Shown in pieces: positions 1 through 10,982 of a stretch of DNA of 64,000 nt (positions are counted from its first letter, which is position 1; every line of letters begins with the position of its first letter). Location: assembly GCA_001599755.1 (NCBI GenBank), contig BCHX01000005.1, positions 3,344,409 to 3,408,408 on the forward strand, in the 5' to 3' direction. A program made the translations under genes and the position numbers. The stretch comes from Gliomastix tumulicola (lineage: Eukaryota > Ascomycota > Sordariomycetes > Hypocreales > Bionectriaceae). The notes under the pieces were generated by a model that saw only the letters and a list, made by a program, of their open reading frames with translations, did not search any database and was not told the origin of the DNA.

Positions 1-3000
1 CCAACGACGTGACCTTTGGTGCTACGGTGTCTGGTCGACAGGCACCCGTTGCTCACCTCAGCGAGATGCCGGGTCCGGCTATTGCTACCGTCCCGGTCCG
101 GATCCGCCTCGACGGCAGCCAGTCCATCTCGAGCTACCTCAAGGCCGTGCAGAACCAGGCGCTCGACATGGTCCCCTACGAGCAGTTCGGCCTGCAGAAC
201 ATCAGCAAGATCGGCCGCGAGGCCGAGGAGGCCATCCAGTTCTCGAGTCTGATGGTCGTCCAGCCCGCGCAGCACCTCGCCAGCATCGGCGGCGAGTCGC
301 AGTCCATCCTCAGCCTCGACGGCAGCGGCAAGGTCGGCATGGAGGAGACCATGGAGGGCTACTTTACGTATCCTCTCGTCATCCAGGGCCGCGTGTCGGA
401 CGAGTCGGTCGAGCTGATCCTCATCTACAACACGGACATCCTCGATGCGCCGCAGATGGACGCCCTGTTCAACCACTTCAACCACGTTGTGGCGCAACTG
501 CTTACCGAGGGTGACAAGCCACTCAGCGAGCTCACCGTATCTGGCAGCTGGGATATCGAGAAGGCCCTGGAGTGGAACAGCCACGAGACGGAAGAGATCC
601 ACGCCTGCTTCCACCAGGTGTTCGAGTACAGAGCCCAGAAGCAGCCCGGTGCCCCGGCTGTTGTTGCCTGGGACGGCGAGTTCACGTATGGTGAGCTGAA
701 CGCCGCTGCTAATCGTCTGGCGCACCATCTGGTCAACGATTACGGTGTGCAGGTCGGCGATCTGATCCACGTCTGCTTCGAGAAGTCGGCCTGGCACTTC
801 GTTGCCTTCCTTGCCATCAACAAGGCCGGTGCTGCGTGGGTGCCTCTTGACCCCTCGCACCCGGTTCAGAGAAAGGAGCAGGTCACGAAGCAGACTGGCT
901 CGAAGCTGGCTCTTGTCTCGCCGTCCAACGCCGAGACCATCGGCACTCTCATCCCGACGATCCTCGTCGTCACTCCTGCTCTCGACCAGGAGCTGCAGAA
1001 CTCGAAGCCCAAGACCAGTGCTCGTGGCCCCGATGTCAATGTCACGCCCGATGATGTCGCCTACCTCCTCTTCACGTCCGGTTCCACGGGTGTGCCCAAG
1101 GGCTTCGTCATCGAGCACAGCTCCTTCTGCACGAGTCAGATCAACATCTTCCGCAGCCTGGAGATGCCGTCCACCGCCCGGACGCTGCAGTTCGCCGCCT
1201 TTGTGTTCGACTTCTCCATCGGTGAGATCGGCGGCACCTTCGTCTCGGGAGGCTGTCTCTGCGTGCCCTCGGAGGAGACGCGTATGAGCGGCCTCGACGA
1301 GTTCATCCAGAAGACCAACGTCAGCTGGGTCTTCCTCACGCCCTCCTTCATCCAGACGATGCGCCCCGAGACGGTGCCCAGTCTCAAGGTCGTCGTCCTC
1401 GGAGGTGAAGCCGTCTCTCAGGACGTCCTTGACGCCTGGTTCGGCCGTGTGCGTCTCATCAACATGTGGGGTCCTGGTGAGGTCGTTCTCGGATCGACTT
1501 GGTACGAATACAAGTCCCTCAACGACTCGCCCTCCAACATCGGTAAGCCCGTGTGCGGCTACACGTGGCTGGTCGACCCCGAGGACCCCAGGAAGCTCGC
1601 GCCCATCGGCACCGTCGGCGAGATCGTCATCCAGACGCCGACGATGCTCCGCGAGTACCTCGACAACCCCGAGAAGACCCAGGAAGCCATCCTGTACGAC
1701 CTCCCCGAGTGGGCTCCGCGCCGCGATGAGGAGGCCTGGGGCCGCTTCTACAAGACCGGCGACTTGTCGTGCTACAACCCCGACGGAACGCTCGAGTTCA
1801 TCTCGCGAAAGGACACGCAGGTCAAGATCCGCGGTCTGCGTGTCGAGTTGAGCGAGGTTGAATATCACATCCGCGCCGAGCTCAGCAACGTGCGCCAAGT
1901 CGGCGTCGACGTCTTCAAGACCGAGGCCGGCTCGACGCTGGCAGCCTATCTCTGCTTCAACGACACGATGCAGACCACGGCCGGCGACGACCTCTTCCTC
2001 CCGCTCACGCCCGAGCTGCAGAAGACCATCACCGCGCTGACCGGCAAGCTCGGCATCGTCCTGCCCTCGTACGAGGTGCCCACGCTCTTCATCCACTGCG
2101 CCTACATGCCCACCATCACGTCCACCAAGCTCGACCGCAACAGGCTCAAGGCGCTCACCGCCCAGCTCTCGCGCGAGCAGCTGGCCATGTACGCCCTCGC
2201 CGACGCCAAGAAGCGGCAGCCCGAGACCGACATGGAGTTCCGCATGCAGCGGCTGTGGTCCGAAGTGCTCCGCGTTCCGGCCGAGAGCATCGGGCGGGAC
2301 GACAGTTTCCTGCGCGTCGGTGGTGATTCGATTGCGGCGATCCAGCTTATCACGCTTGCGCGCGAGGATGGCGTGCTGCTGCAGGTGAAGGATATCTTTG
2401 ACGATCCTCGTCTGTCGAGCATCGCGGCTCGCTGCCAGATGGACGGTGTTGCTGCCGAGAGCGAGGACATCAAGCCCTTCTCGCTCGTCGATTACGATGT
2501 CCGCGAGGCTGTCCTTGGTGATGCCGTGAGAAAGGAGTGTGGCTTCACGTCCAGTCACGTCGTCGAAGATGCTTACCCGACTACGTCCCTCCAGGCTGGT
2601 CTCATCGCGCTCAGCATGAAGCAGTCTGGCGCCTACATCATCAAGCATGCCTACCGACTAGCCAAGAACGTCGACCTGCCCGCCTTCAAGGCCGCGTGGG
2701 AGCATACCGTCCGTCTCTGCTTCAACCTGCGCACCAGGATCCTCGACGTCTCCGGCACTGTCGTCCAGATCGTTGTCGAGAACGACTTTGGCTGGGAGGA
2801 CGCCTCAGACGCGAGCCTGCAGTCCTTCCTCTCGTCCAGCCGCTTCATCGAGATGGGCTACGGCACGCGTCTCTCGCGCTACGCCATCATCGAGGACGCC
2901 GGCGAGACCTACTTCGTCCAGATCGTCCACCACGCCGTCTTTGACGGATGGACGATGGGTCTCGTCCTGCAGACGCTCAAGAGCTGCTACGCGGGCCAGA

Positions 3001-6000
3001 TCGCCGCTCCCCTGACGCCGTACACGGGCTTCATCCAGCACGTCATGCGTCTGGATGACTCCACGGTCGGCGAGTACTGGCTCGACCAGCTCGAGGGTGC
3101 TAAGCCTCCCTCGTTCCCGGCGCATCCCAAGCTGCCCGAGGACCTCGACGAGAACACGCCCATCACGCACCGCCTTGCAAAGACCATCTACTACCCGGAG
3201 TCTACAACTGCTGACAGCGACACTTCTGTCACCAAGGCGAATGTCATCCGCGCTGCCTGGGCGCTCGTGCTCGCTCGATACAGCGAGAGCGACGATGTGA
3301 CGTTTGGCGTCACCGTCTCAGGCCGCACAGCGCCGGTTGCTGGGCTGGAGAGCATGCCCGGTCTCGCCGTTGCCACTGTTCCTGTCCGTGTGCGCATCGA
3401 CGGCAGCGATACAGTAGGCGAGTATCTCAAGGACGTGCAGTCGCAGGCCTTTGAGATGGCCGCCTATGAGCAGTTTGGTCTCCAGAACATCACCAAGCTG
3501 AGCCACGAGATCAAGGAGGCGTGCGACTTCACGAGCTTGTTCATCACGCAGCCCGGCGGCTCCGACGAGAAGGCGGCCGACGACGTCCTGCTGAACTTGG
3601 CGGGCGACAAGCTGGACGATACGCTCGAGGGCTACTTCAACTATCCTCTTGTCCTCGAGGGCACGCTCCACGGCAACCGCGTCGAGCTGTCCATCACGTA
3701 CAACTCGTACGCTCTGGACCGCACCCGAGTCGAGGCTCTCTCCAACCACCTCGACCACGTTGTGCAGCAGCTGCTTACCTCGGACGAGCAGCAGCTCAAC
3801 AGCCTCTCGCTCGTCAGTCAGTGGGATATCGAGCGCGTGTCCCAGTGGAACGCCAACGAGCCCAAGCCCGTCTTCGACACGCTCAACGGCCTCGTCACGC
3901 GCCAGGCGCGCCTCAAGCCCAACAACGAGGCCCTCTTCAGCACGGACAAGGCGCTCACCTACGCCCAGCTGGAGACCTTGACGGACAGGCTGGCCAACTT
4001 CCTCGTCAAGAGCGGCGTCACCCACGGAACCACGATCCCCATCTGCTTCGAGAAGTCCCTCTGGCCGTTCATCGCGCTCATCGCAGTCCTCAAGGCTGGT
4101 GGGACGTATGTGCCTCTCGACCCTTCACACCCCATCAGCCGCCGTCTCGAGATCGCCGAGCTCGCCGATGCCAAGTTCATCCTCGCATCTTCCAAGACCA
4201 AGGCCGACTTTGCCGAGTCCGATTTTGACGTGCTTGAGGTGTCAGCCCATACTCTCTCGCGCATGACGGACGCTGCGCCTGTCAACAAGGCCACGCCCGA
4301 GGGTATTGCCTACATCATCTTCTCCTCGGGAACTACGGGCAAGCCCAAGGGTATCCTCGTGCAGCACCACGCCATCTGCACGAGTCTGATGAACATGACG
4401 GCCATCCACGACGCCGACGGCGAGGCGCTCCGTCTGCTGCAGTTCTCGAGCTTTGCGTTCGATGCTGCTGTTCTTGAGACGTTTGTGGCGCTCGGTCTCG
4501 GCAGCACGTTGTGTATCGCTGGTGAGGATGAGCGACTCAACGCCACGGCCGACTTCATCGCGCGCGCCCGCGTCAACGCCGCGCTCCTCTCGCCCTCGTT
4601 CGCCCGCACTCTGAAGCCGGAGGACATCCCCACCGTCAAGCTCCTCATGCTGGGTGGTGAGGCCTCGACACGCTCCGACGTCGAGACCTGGGCCGACCGC
4701 GTCAAGCTCATGAACATGTACGGCCCGACCGAGACGGGCGTCTGCTGCACGCAGCACCACTGGGCCTCAACAACCGAGTCCCCGACGTGTCTTGGTGGCT
4801 CGTCCGGCCACACGGCCTGGATCGTCGAGCCGGGCGACTTCCAGCGCCTCGCGCCCGTCGGATGCACGGGCGAGCTGCTCATCCAGGGCCACGCGCTGGC
4901 CAAGGGATACCTCGGCAACGAGGAGCTCACCAACGAGCTCTTCATCAACAAATCTCCAAGCTGGATGCCCACGACGACCCTGGCCAGCCTGCCCGCGCGC
5001 TTCTACCGCACCGGTGATCTCGTCAGCTACAACGCCGACGGGACGCTTGAATACCACGGCAGAATGGACACGCAGGTCAAGATCCGCGGCCAGCGCATCG
5101 AGCTCGGCGAGGTGGAGAGCCAGCTGAAGAAGGTGTCGGAGCGCATCGAGCACACGTACGCGGGCGTCGTCAAGTCGGGCAGCAGCCGCGAGGTCCTCGT
5201 CGCGTTTGTCAGCTTCACGGCCGAGGGCCGCAAGAAGACGACGTCGTCGCCTGGCGAGGGCCGCCCGCTCCTCGAGGCCGATCGGCCCATGCAGGAGTAC
5301 CTCGTTTCGCTGGTCGGCAAGCTCAAGAGGGTCCTGCCGGGCTACATGGTGCCGAGCGCCATCGTGCCGCTGCAGGATATGCCCATGCTCAAGGCGTCGA
5401 TGAAGCTCGACCGCAAGAGACTGCAGGATCTCGCCGTCGGCCTGTCGCAGGAGACGCTGGCGTCATACACGCTGGCGAACAAGATCAAGACGAAGCCGAC
5501 GACGGACACGGAACTCAAGCTACGCGACCTCTGGGGTCAGATTCTGGGAGTGGACGTGGAGGATATCGGAACGGAGGATGAGTATCTGCAGATCGGCGGT
5601 GACTCGATCACAGCGATCCAGTTGGCGTCTTTGGCGCAGGAGAACGGCCTCAACCTGACGGTGCGCGATATCTTTAAAGACTCGCGCCTGTCGGCGTTGG
5701 CGGAGGCCGCGGAGGGTGGAAAGGTATATGTATCAGGGGACGTCGCGCCGTTCAGCCTCCTCAGCGAGGACACGGTCAAGGCGGCACTCACAGAGCTGCA
5801 GAAGCTCGGACAGCTGGGAGGGAAGAGCGTGGAGCTCGAGGACGCGTACCCGACGCACGTGGTGCAGGAGTCCTTCATGGTCTCGACGACCAACTTCCCG
5901 GGCACGCTCATGGCGAAGCGCGTCTGGCGGCTGCCCATCTACGTCGACGTGGCGCGCTTCAAGGCCGCGTGGGAGGCCATCGTGCAGCACTTCCCGAACC

Positions 6001-7127
6001 TGCGCACGCGCATCGTCATGGCTGGCGACAAGCCCGTGCAGGTCGTGCTCAAGGGTAAAGCCATCTGGGAAGATGCCGGCTCGATGACGGTGCGCGAGTA
6101 CATCCACTCGCGCCACGCCATCAACATGGTCTACGGCGTGCCGCTCTCGAGGCAGGCCATCGTCCGCGAGGGCGGCGAGTTCTTCTTCGTGTGGAACCAC
6201 CACCACGCCGTCGCCGACGGCTGGACATTCAACTCGATCCTCACGGGCCTGCAGCAGGCGTACAACGGTGAGCCGACGCTGCCCAAGGTCAACCCCTACG
6301 CCGGCTTCATCAAGTACGCCAAGAGCGTCGACAACGAGGCCGCGGCCGGCTTCTGGCGCAAGCAGCTCACGGGCGCGAAGCAGGCCTCCTGGCCGCCCGC
6401 GCCTGCACCGGGCACGCCTTACCAGAACATCACGCAGCTGGCCATGCGCTCCGTCAAGCTGCCGCAGGACCGCAACACGGCCATGACGCTGGCCACGGTC
6501 ATGAGCGGCGCCTGGGCCATCACGCTCTCGCAGCTGATGGACGGCGACAACGACGTCTGCTTCACGCACACGTCCTCCGGTCGCCAGGCGCCCCTCCGCG
6601 GCATCGAGTCCGTGGCGGGTATTACGACAGCCCGTGTGCCCGTCCGCGTGCTCATCGACAGGGACCAGACCGTCGCCGACTTCCTGCGCGACATCCAGCA
6701 CCAGGCCGCCGAGACGGTCGACCACGAGCACTACGGCGTGCTCAACATCGCCAAGATCCTGCCCGACGTCGCGCCCGCCGTCCTGCCCGCCGTCCTCTCG
6801 CCCACGAGCCTGCTCGCGCTGCAGCCCGTCCGCCAGTACGTCTCGTCGGACCAGGCGCAGGGCATCACGGATCCCGATGCCGAGGACACCGTGCTCGCGA
6901 GCGCCGAGGACAAGTTCAGCTCGCTCGAGGCCGTCGACGGGTACCATCTCGCGCCGCTCGTCACGCATTGTTATCTCGGCGAGCACGAGATCGACATGTA
7001 CACCAACTTCAACTTCAAGGTGCTCGACGCCGCGCAGATCGAGGACATGTTTGACCGAATTGAGAAGACACTGCTGGCGCTCTGCAAGAGGCCGGAGGAG
7101 TCTGTTGGAGCGGTGTTTTACTCTTAG
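1..7127 (+). CDS. Nonribosomal peptide synthetase, C-terminal part (C-A-T-C-A-T-C), 5'-truncated by the window
   Basis: The frame is open from the first bases and ends at TAG 7125-7127; the gene starts outside the window. Counting residues from position 9, I see the C-terminal part of a condensation domain (about 1-165), adenylation domain A1 (about 205-700; A3 SGSTGVPKG near 357, A7 YKTGDL, A8 QVKIRG), carrier T1 (GGDSI, phosphopantetheine Ser about 774), C2 (HHAVFDGW from 974), A2 (SSGTTGKPKG near 1438, NMYGPTE, YRTGDL, QVKIRGQRIELGE), T2 (GGDSI, Ser about 1866) and a terminal C3 (HHAVADGW near 2065). No thioesterase or reductase follows, so release would be by the terminal C domain, as in many fungal NRPSs (inference). 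A1 has NMWGPGE where NxYGPTE is usual, but keeps the Glu. The C domains share long near-identical stretches, for example TVSGRxAPVA. Substrates and product are not assignable. No introns are seen. Confidence 0.95.
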   Translation, partial: NDVTFGATVSGRQAPVAHLSEMPGPAIATVPVRIRLDGSQSISSYLKAVQNQALDMVPYEQFGLQNISKIGREAEEAIQFSSLMVVQPAQHLASIGGESQSILSLDGSGKVGMEETMEGYFTYPLVIQGRVSDESVELILIYNTDILDAPQMDALFNHFNHVVAQLLTEGDKPLSELTVSGSWDIEKALEWNSHETEEIHACFHQVFEYRAQKQPGAPAVVAWDGEFTYGELNAAANRLAHHLVNDYGVQVGDLIHVCFEKSAWHFVAFLAINKAGAAWVPLDPSHPVQRKEQVTKQTGSKLALVSPSNAETIGTLIPTILVVTPALDQELQNSKPKTSARGPDVNVTPDDVAYLLFTSGSTGVPKGFVIEHSSFCTSQINIFRSLEMPSTARTLQFAAFVFDFSIGEIGGTFVSGGCLCVPSEETRMSGLDEFIQKTNVSWVFLTPSFIQTMRPETVPSLKVVVLGGEAVSQDVLDAWFGRVRLINMWGPGEVVLGSTWYEYKSLNDSPSNIGKPVCGYTWLVDPEDPRKLAPIGTVGEIVIQTPTMLREYLDNPEKTQEAILYDLPEWAPRRDEEAWGRFYKTGDLSCYNPDGTLEFISRKDTQVKIRGLRVELSEVEYHIRAELSNVRQVGVDVFKTEAGSTLAAYLCFNDTMQTTAGDDLFLPLTPELQKTITALTGKLGIVLPSYEVPTLFIHCAYMPTITSTKLDRNRLKALTAQLSREQLAMYALADAKKRQPETDMEFRMQRLWSEVLRVPAESIGRDDSFLRVGGDSIAAIQLITLAREDGVLLQVKDIFDDPRLSSIAARCQMDGVAAESEDIKPFSLVDYDVREAVLGDAVRKECGFTSSHVVEDAYPTTSLQAGLIALSMKQSGAYIIKHAYRLAKNVDLPAFKAAWEHTVRLCFNLRTRILDVSGTVVQIVVENDFGWEDASDASLQSFLSSSRFIEMGYGTRLSRYAIIEDAGETYFVQIVHHAVFDGWTMGLVLQTLKSCYAGQIAAPLTPYTGFIQHVMRLDDSTVGEYWLDQLEGAKPPSFPAHPKLPEDLDENTPITHRLAKTIYYPESTTADSDTSVTKANVIRAAWALVLARYSESDDVTFGVTVSGRTAPVAGLESMPGLAVATVPVRVRIDGSDTVGEYLKDVQSQAFEMAAYEQFGLQNITKLSHEIKEACDFTSLFITQPGGSDEKAADDVLLNLAGDKLDDTLEGYFNYPLVLEGTLHGNRVELSITYNSYALDRTRVEALSNHLDHVVQQLLTSDEQQLNSLSLVSQWDIERVSQWNANEPKPVFDTLNGLVTRQARLKPNNEALFSTDKALTYAQLETLTDRLANFLVKSGVTHGTTIPICFEKSLWPFIALIAVLKAGGTYVPLDPSHPISRRLEIAELADAKFILASSKTKADFAESDFDVLEVSAHTLSRMTDAAPVNKATPEGIAYIIFSSGTTGKPKGILVQHHAICTSLMNMTAIHDADGEALRLLQFSSFAFDAAVLETFVALGLGSTLCIAGEDERLNATADFIARARVNAALLSPSFARTLKPEDIPTVKLLMLGGEASTRSDVETWADRVKLMNMYGPTETGVCCTQHHWASTTESPTCLGGSSGHTAWIVEPGDFQRLAPVGCTGELLIQGHALAKGYLGNEELTNELFINKSPSWMPTTTLASLPARFYRTGDLVSYNADGTLEYHGRMDTQVKIRGQRIELGEVESQLKKVSERIEHTYAGVVKSGSSREVLVAFVSFTAEGRKKTTSSPGEGRPLLEADRPMQEYLVSLVGKLKRVLPGYMVPSAIVPLQDMPMLKASMKLDRKRLQDLAVGLSQETLASYTLANKIKTKPTTDTELKLRDLWGQILGVDVEDIGTEDEYLQIGGDSITAIQLASLAQENGLNLTVRDIFKDSRLSALAEAAEGGKVYVSGDVAPFSLLSEDTVKAALTELQKLGQLGGKSVELEDAYPTHVVQESFMVSTTNFPGTLMAKRVWRLPIYVDVARFKAAWEAIVQHFPNLRTRIVMAGDKPVQVVLKGKAIWEDAGSMTVREYIHSRHAINMVYGVPLSRQAIVREGGEFFFVWNHHHAVADGWTFNSILTGLQQAYNGEPTLPKVNPYAGFIKYAKSVDNEAAAGFWRKQLTGAKQASWPPAPAPGTPYQNITQLAMRSVKLPQDRNTAMTLATVMSGAWAITLSQLMDGDNDVCFTHTSSGRQAPLRGIESVAGITTARVPVRVLIDRDQTVADFLRDIQHQAAETVDHEHYGVLNIAKILPDVAPAVLPAVLSPTSLLALQPVRQYVSSDQAQGITDPDAEDTVLASAEDKFSSLEAVDGYHLAPLVTHCYLGEHEIDMYTNFNFKVLDAAQIEDMFDRIEKTLLALCKRPEESVGAVFYS

Positions 7128-8081
7128 ATTTCCTTTGTCAGTTATTTTTACTGTTTAGTAGTTTGGTGTCTTTTGAAGTCTGATTTTGTTTGGTACATTA
7201 GATTTTATTTGATTTTATGTTGGATTGTTCATCTTCGAGTGCCTTCCCCGAGTGCCATCCCCGTGACTTGTCTACTACGTAAGCAACTGTGTGACTCCTG
7301 CAGGGGCGATGAGCGTCCCAATATCCAAGGAGGCGCAACCTCGTCAAGATCTTAATCAAATTCTTCTTCATCACCCAAGTTTGCTATATTTCAGCTTGAT
7401 ACATCGACATCACATATCTTATCAAGGCCAGCTTCTCATACAAATGACGAGCCGCAGTGAGTGCACCTCACACACGGAGTTCGGAGTCACGGGATATTCC
7501 ACTGTCCGCGTCTGATTATGTCATCGCGCCCCAAAACAGGATTCAATCATTTCCGGCTGAACTCCGCGTCATTCTCTCGAATTCTGCATGCCAGCCCAAG
7601 AACAGCCACGGCCTCAGCGACTGCGTGCATTTCATCTCTCTGCATCAGTTGAAGGCGATCGTCCATCGCGCAGGCCGGCAGCGATCCCCGAGCAGATCGT
7701 CTGTCGCATCTCGCGCCTCGTCTGACGTTGGCGCGTCGGGGAAAAGGACTTTGCGTTGCGCGTCATCCCCAAATCCGTGACGCCGAAGCACCCAGAAATC
7801 CCGCCTGTCAGCCTGGCTGGGACCAAGCTGGAAATATTGGCTTGGGAGGCCTGGGAGGGGAGTGACAGGCCCTGCCGACGGGGCTTCGGGATTGGAGCCA
7901 CGCCCAAACCAGCAGCCAAACCAACTAACTAACTAACTGCCCAACGAGCGCTCGCCCAGTCTAACACTCACCACCACCAACCCCAACGGACACCCGCAAC
8001 GCCGCAGCCATTGCGTCGAATCCCTTTTCTCGGACGGGGGACGCGGACGCGGACGCGGAGGCAGACACGGACGGTCTGAGT
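7128..8081. other. Intergenic: NRPS 3' end to regulator promoter
   Basis: No convincing gene is seen. The stretch holds the NRPS 3' flank, a T-rich stretch after the stop, and the upstream region of the Zn2Cys6 gene. The pyrimidine- and C-rich 5' flank just before 8082 is probably 5' UTR. Short ORFs here have no recognisable domain. Confidence 0.6.
7922..7938. repeat. (CAACTAACT) CTAA-type tetranucleotide repeat
   Basis: About four copies of AACT lie some 145 bp before the regulator start codon. The tract could serve as part of a leader; no function is shown. Confidence 0.6.
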
Positions 8082-10359
8082 ATGGCGCCCCCTGTCCACC
8101 ACATGCCGATGCAGCAGCATCCCCATCACCCGATGCACCACTCTCCGCCCACCTCGGCCGACTCCTTCTCCGGCCCGGCCTCCGGAGCGCCTGCGGGCTA
8201 CGGCCGCTCGTGCACCAACTGCTCGCGGGCTAAGTGCAAGTGCATCCTCAGAACGGCCGATGGTCCCTGCGAGAGGTGTCATCGTCTAGGCAAGGACTGT
8301 CGGCCTATCGAGGCCTCCCGCAAGCGCATCGTCAAGAAGTCGTCCTCGTCACAGACGGCCCAGCTAGAGCAGAAGCTCGATGACCTCGTATCCATCCTCA
8401 GGGCGTCGAACCACCCGTCATTGGCGAGTGTGCTACCGCCCGACCAGGTTAATGCCTTCAGTCCGGGCACTCTGGCCGGGCTGCCCAGCCGCCTCGACTC
8501 CCTAGCTACGGCTGCCACCGCCTCTTCTACCGATAGCAACGCTGCTGCTGCTGCCGCCGCCGCCTACCAGGCAAACCTCAACCATCACCCTTCCTTCAAC
8601 CACAACGCACACCCTCACAGCAACATCGCCAGCCCGGGCAACGTCCATAATGCCGCCGCCGCCGCCGCCAACGTCAGCGCCTCCGTCATCCATCCCGCCC
8701 TCGCCGGCGGCCCTGTGCGCACCGAGCCCACCGCCGTCGAGGCCGAGAACTACCTCGACAAGTTCCGGTCGTGGCTGCGCAGCTTTCCCTTCATGAACAT
8801 CGGCCCCGACGTCGCCGCCTCGGATCTCAGGCGCGAGCGGCCGTTCCTGTGGCTCTGCATCATGAACATCACGTCCATGTCGATACCCCAGATGCAGGTC
8901 ATCAAGGAGAGGGTGCGGATGGAGCTCGCGCAGAAGGTTTTCATCGATCACGAGCCAAGCATGGATCTCCTGCTCGGCATCATGGTGTGCATCGCCTGGT
9001 CGACCATGAACTCGTTTCCCGGATCAAAGCCCTTCCTCATCCTCTTCACGCAGACGGCCACGAGCGTCGTGTACGAGCTGGGGCTGTCGAGGTCGCCGCT
9101 CGAGGAGCAGTATTTTGCTGCCAGCTTCAAGGGGTCGTCAGCGAAAGTGAACCCGCCCAGGTCACGTACCGCCGAGGAGCGAAGGGTCCTGCTGGGACTG
9201 TGGTACCTAACATCAATGTCAGTGGGCACATTTCCCCGGACTCATTCCTGTCATCCTTGCTGACATTATCTCACAGAACGTCATCCTTCATTGGCAAGAT
9301 TGACACGATGCGATGGAGCGCACACATGCAAGAGAGTCTAGAGACTCTTGAGCGCGAACGGGACGGGCCCGGAGATGAGGTTCTCGCCGCCATGGTGAGG
9401 CTACAGCTTATGGGTGACGAGGCACACAAGCTGCTTCTCAGAGACGTTGCTGCGGCAGGTGCTGTGGCGATGGGCGGCGAACCAAGCACTGAGACACCTA
9501 GCTACGTCTTCCGGAAGAACATGGTGCAGCGGCTGCAGTCGATCAAGGAGAAGATCTCCCCCGAGGCTGGGTCAAGTTGTAAGTGAATCCACTTCCACCT
9601 TCCAAATATCCTTATTCTTACACAAGCACAGATGTCGTCCAAGCGCACTACCACATCGCCGAGGTCCTCATCCAGTTCCTCGGCGTGTTCGTCCCTGGCG
9701 TCCCAGATCTTTCTCGGATCGACTCCATGTACGCGTGTCTCCGCGCCGTGTGCTCCTGGTACGAGATATGGTTTTCCATCCCGCTCATCGACATCCCCGG
9801 TCTCCCCTTCTCCGTCTACACGCAGCTCTCGCAGACGCAGGTCGCGCTGCACCGGCTCACCACGTCGGACGACCCAGCGTGGGACAAGGAGCTGCTGCGC
9901 AACACGGCAGACCTGCTCGTCATCCTCGACAGGTCGGCCGCGAGGTTCGAGGAGGTCGCAAGAGTCTACCCGCAGGAACCTGGGGAGGACTGTCAGACAA
10001 TCTGGTCCAAGGCTGTCAAGATCCTGCGAAATATCAAGACGACGTGGGAACCCACGCTGGCGCAGTGCCTGAACAGGGAGCCCAGTAGCAATAACAGCAA
10101 CAGCAACAACAATAACGCCGGGCCGGCCAACGCCCACGGTAACAACCCCGCCGCGCCTGGGCAAGGAGGGGTGGTTGGCGGGATCCCAACGCCATCGAGT
10201 CAAGGCGTCGCCATGAATGTCGGTGGAGATGGACGAGCACCACACCAAGGAGGCCAGCAGATGGTCATGGACGGCGGCTCGAACGCGGTGCTGGCGGAGG
10301 CGGTCGACTTTAATGATCTGGCTTGGATGACGGATGTGTTTGGGCCCTGGGAGTTCTGA
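8082..10359 (+). CDS. Zn2Cys6 transcription factor beside the NRPS
   Basis: My model has three exons: 8082-9217, 9277-9578 and 9632-10359 (721 aa). Both introns (59 and 53 bp) have GT..AG ends (GTCAGT..CAG with CTGAC branch point; GTAAGT..CAG), and joining them restores one frame across the exons. Residues about 45-75 form a binuclear zinc cluster, C-x2-C-x6-C-x8-C-x2-C-x6-C (CTNCSRAKCKC...CERCHRLGKDC). It is followed by a short basic/coiled-coil linker, Ala-rich and Asn/His-rich low-complexity segments, and a helical middle region like that of many fungal C6 regulators. The C-terminus has an Asn/Ser/Gly-rich linker and ends in an acidic patch. It lies 0.95 kb downstream of the NRPS on the same strand, so it could be the cluster's pathway regulator (inference). 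Its target genes cannot be read from the sequence. Confidence 0.9.
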
Positions 10360-10982
10360 TAGCTGGCCGGACGGTCACGGCTGTGGTATTCAGTGGTTTT
10401 TCGGTCTCAAAATTGGCATATTGATCGGCGTTCAATTGGATATTTCTGCAGATTAGACAGGATATGTGTAACAGTCCTTTGCTTAAAACAACGAGCGTGC
10501 GTGCGTATTTTCTACTCAGTCTTCTCCATGATGCGGCCTGATAAGGGGACAGGACGGGCAGCACCAATGTGACCGGAGGTCTATTGAGTCAACTGTCGGG
10601 GCCTAATCAGCCCTCAATTTGAAGCGGCCGAAGCATATATTGCAGGGCATAGTGTTATTGATCCTGTCTAATTAGTTTAGTTCTATGTTGCTGAATGTCG
10701 TTTTCAGTTGATATGAAGAACCTCACATTCTTCAGGGTAGGCGATTCCATCACCAAAATTTTAGGTAGTCAGTGCCTAGGCTGACTTGTGCTCCAGCTGC
10801 TTTCTTCCCCACAAGCTATTGCTTCCTGATCCCGCTCAAACCATCAAGGTGCTTGCCAGTTGCGACCTTCTCCCAGCGCCCGCACACCCAAAAGCCAAGG
10901 CCGTCGTCTCCTCTGCTTATCTCCCTCTTTCTCTCCCTCTCTCTCTTCTCTCCCTCTCCCCTCTCATCCCCAACAGGCGAGC
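10360..10982. other. Intergenic with long CT-rich leader
   Basis: No gene is seen. From about 10910 to 10976 the + strand is almost pure pyrimidine and ends in CCCCAACAG seven bases before the next ATG. This fits a pyrimidine-rich 5' UTR, or the 3' end of a 5'-UTR intron of the following gene; I cannot fix a donor site. Confidence 0.5.

Noticed and set aside
5733..6986. 417-codon - strand ORF
   Set aside because: It overlaps the NRPS terminal C domain in antisense and is low-complexity Arg/Val/Asp-rich, a typical shadow frame.
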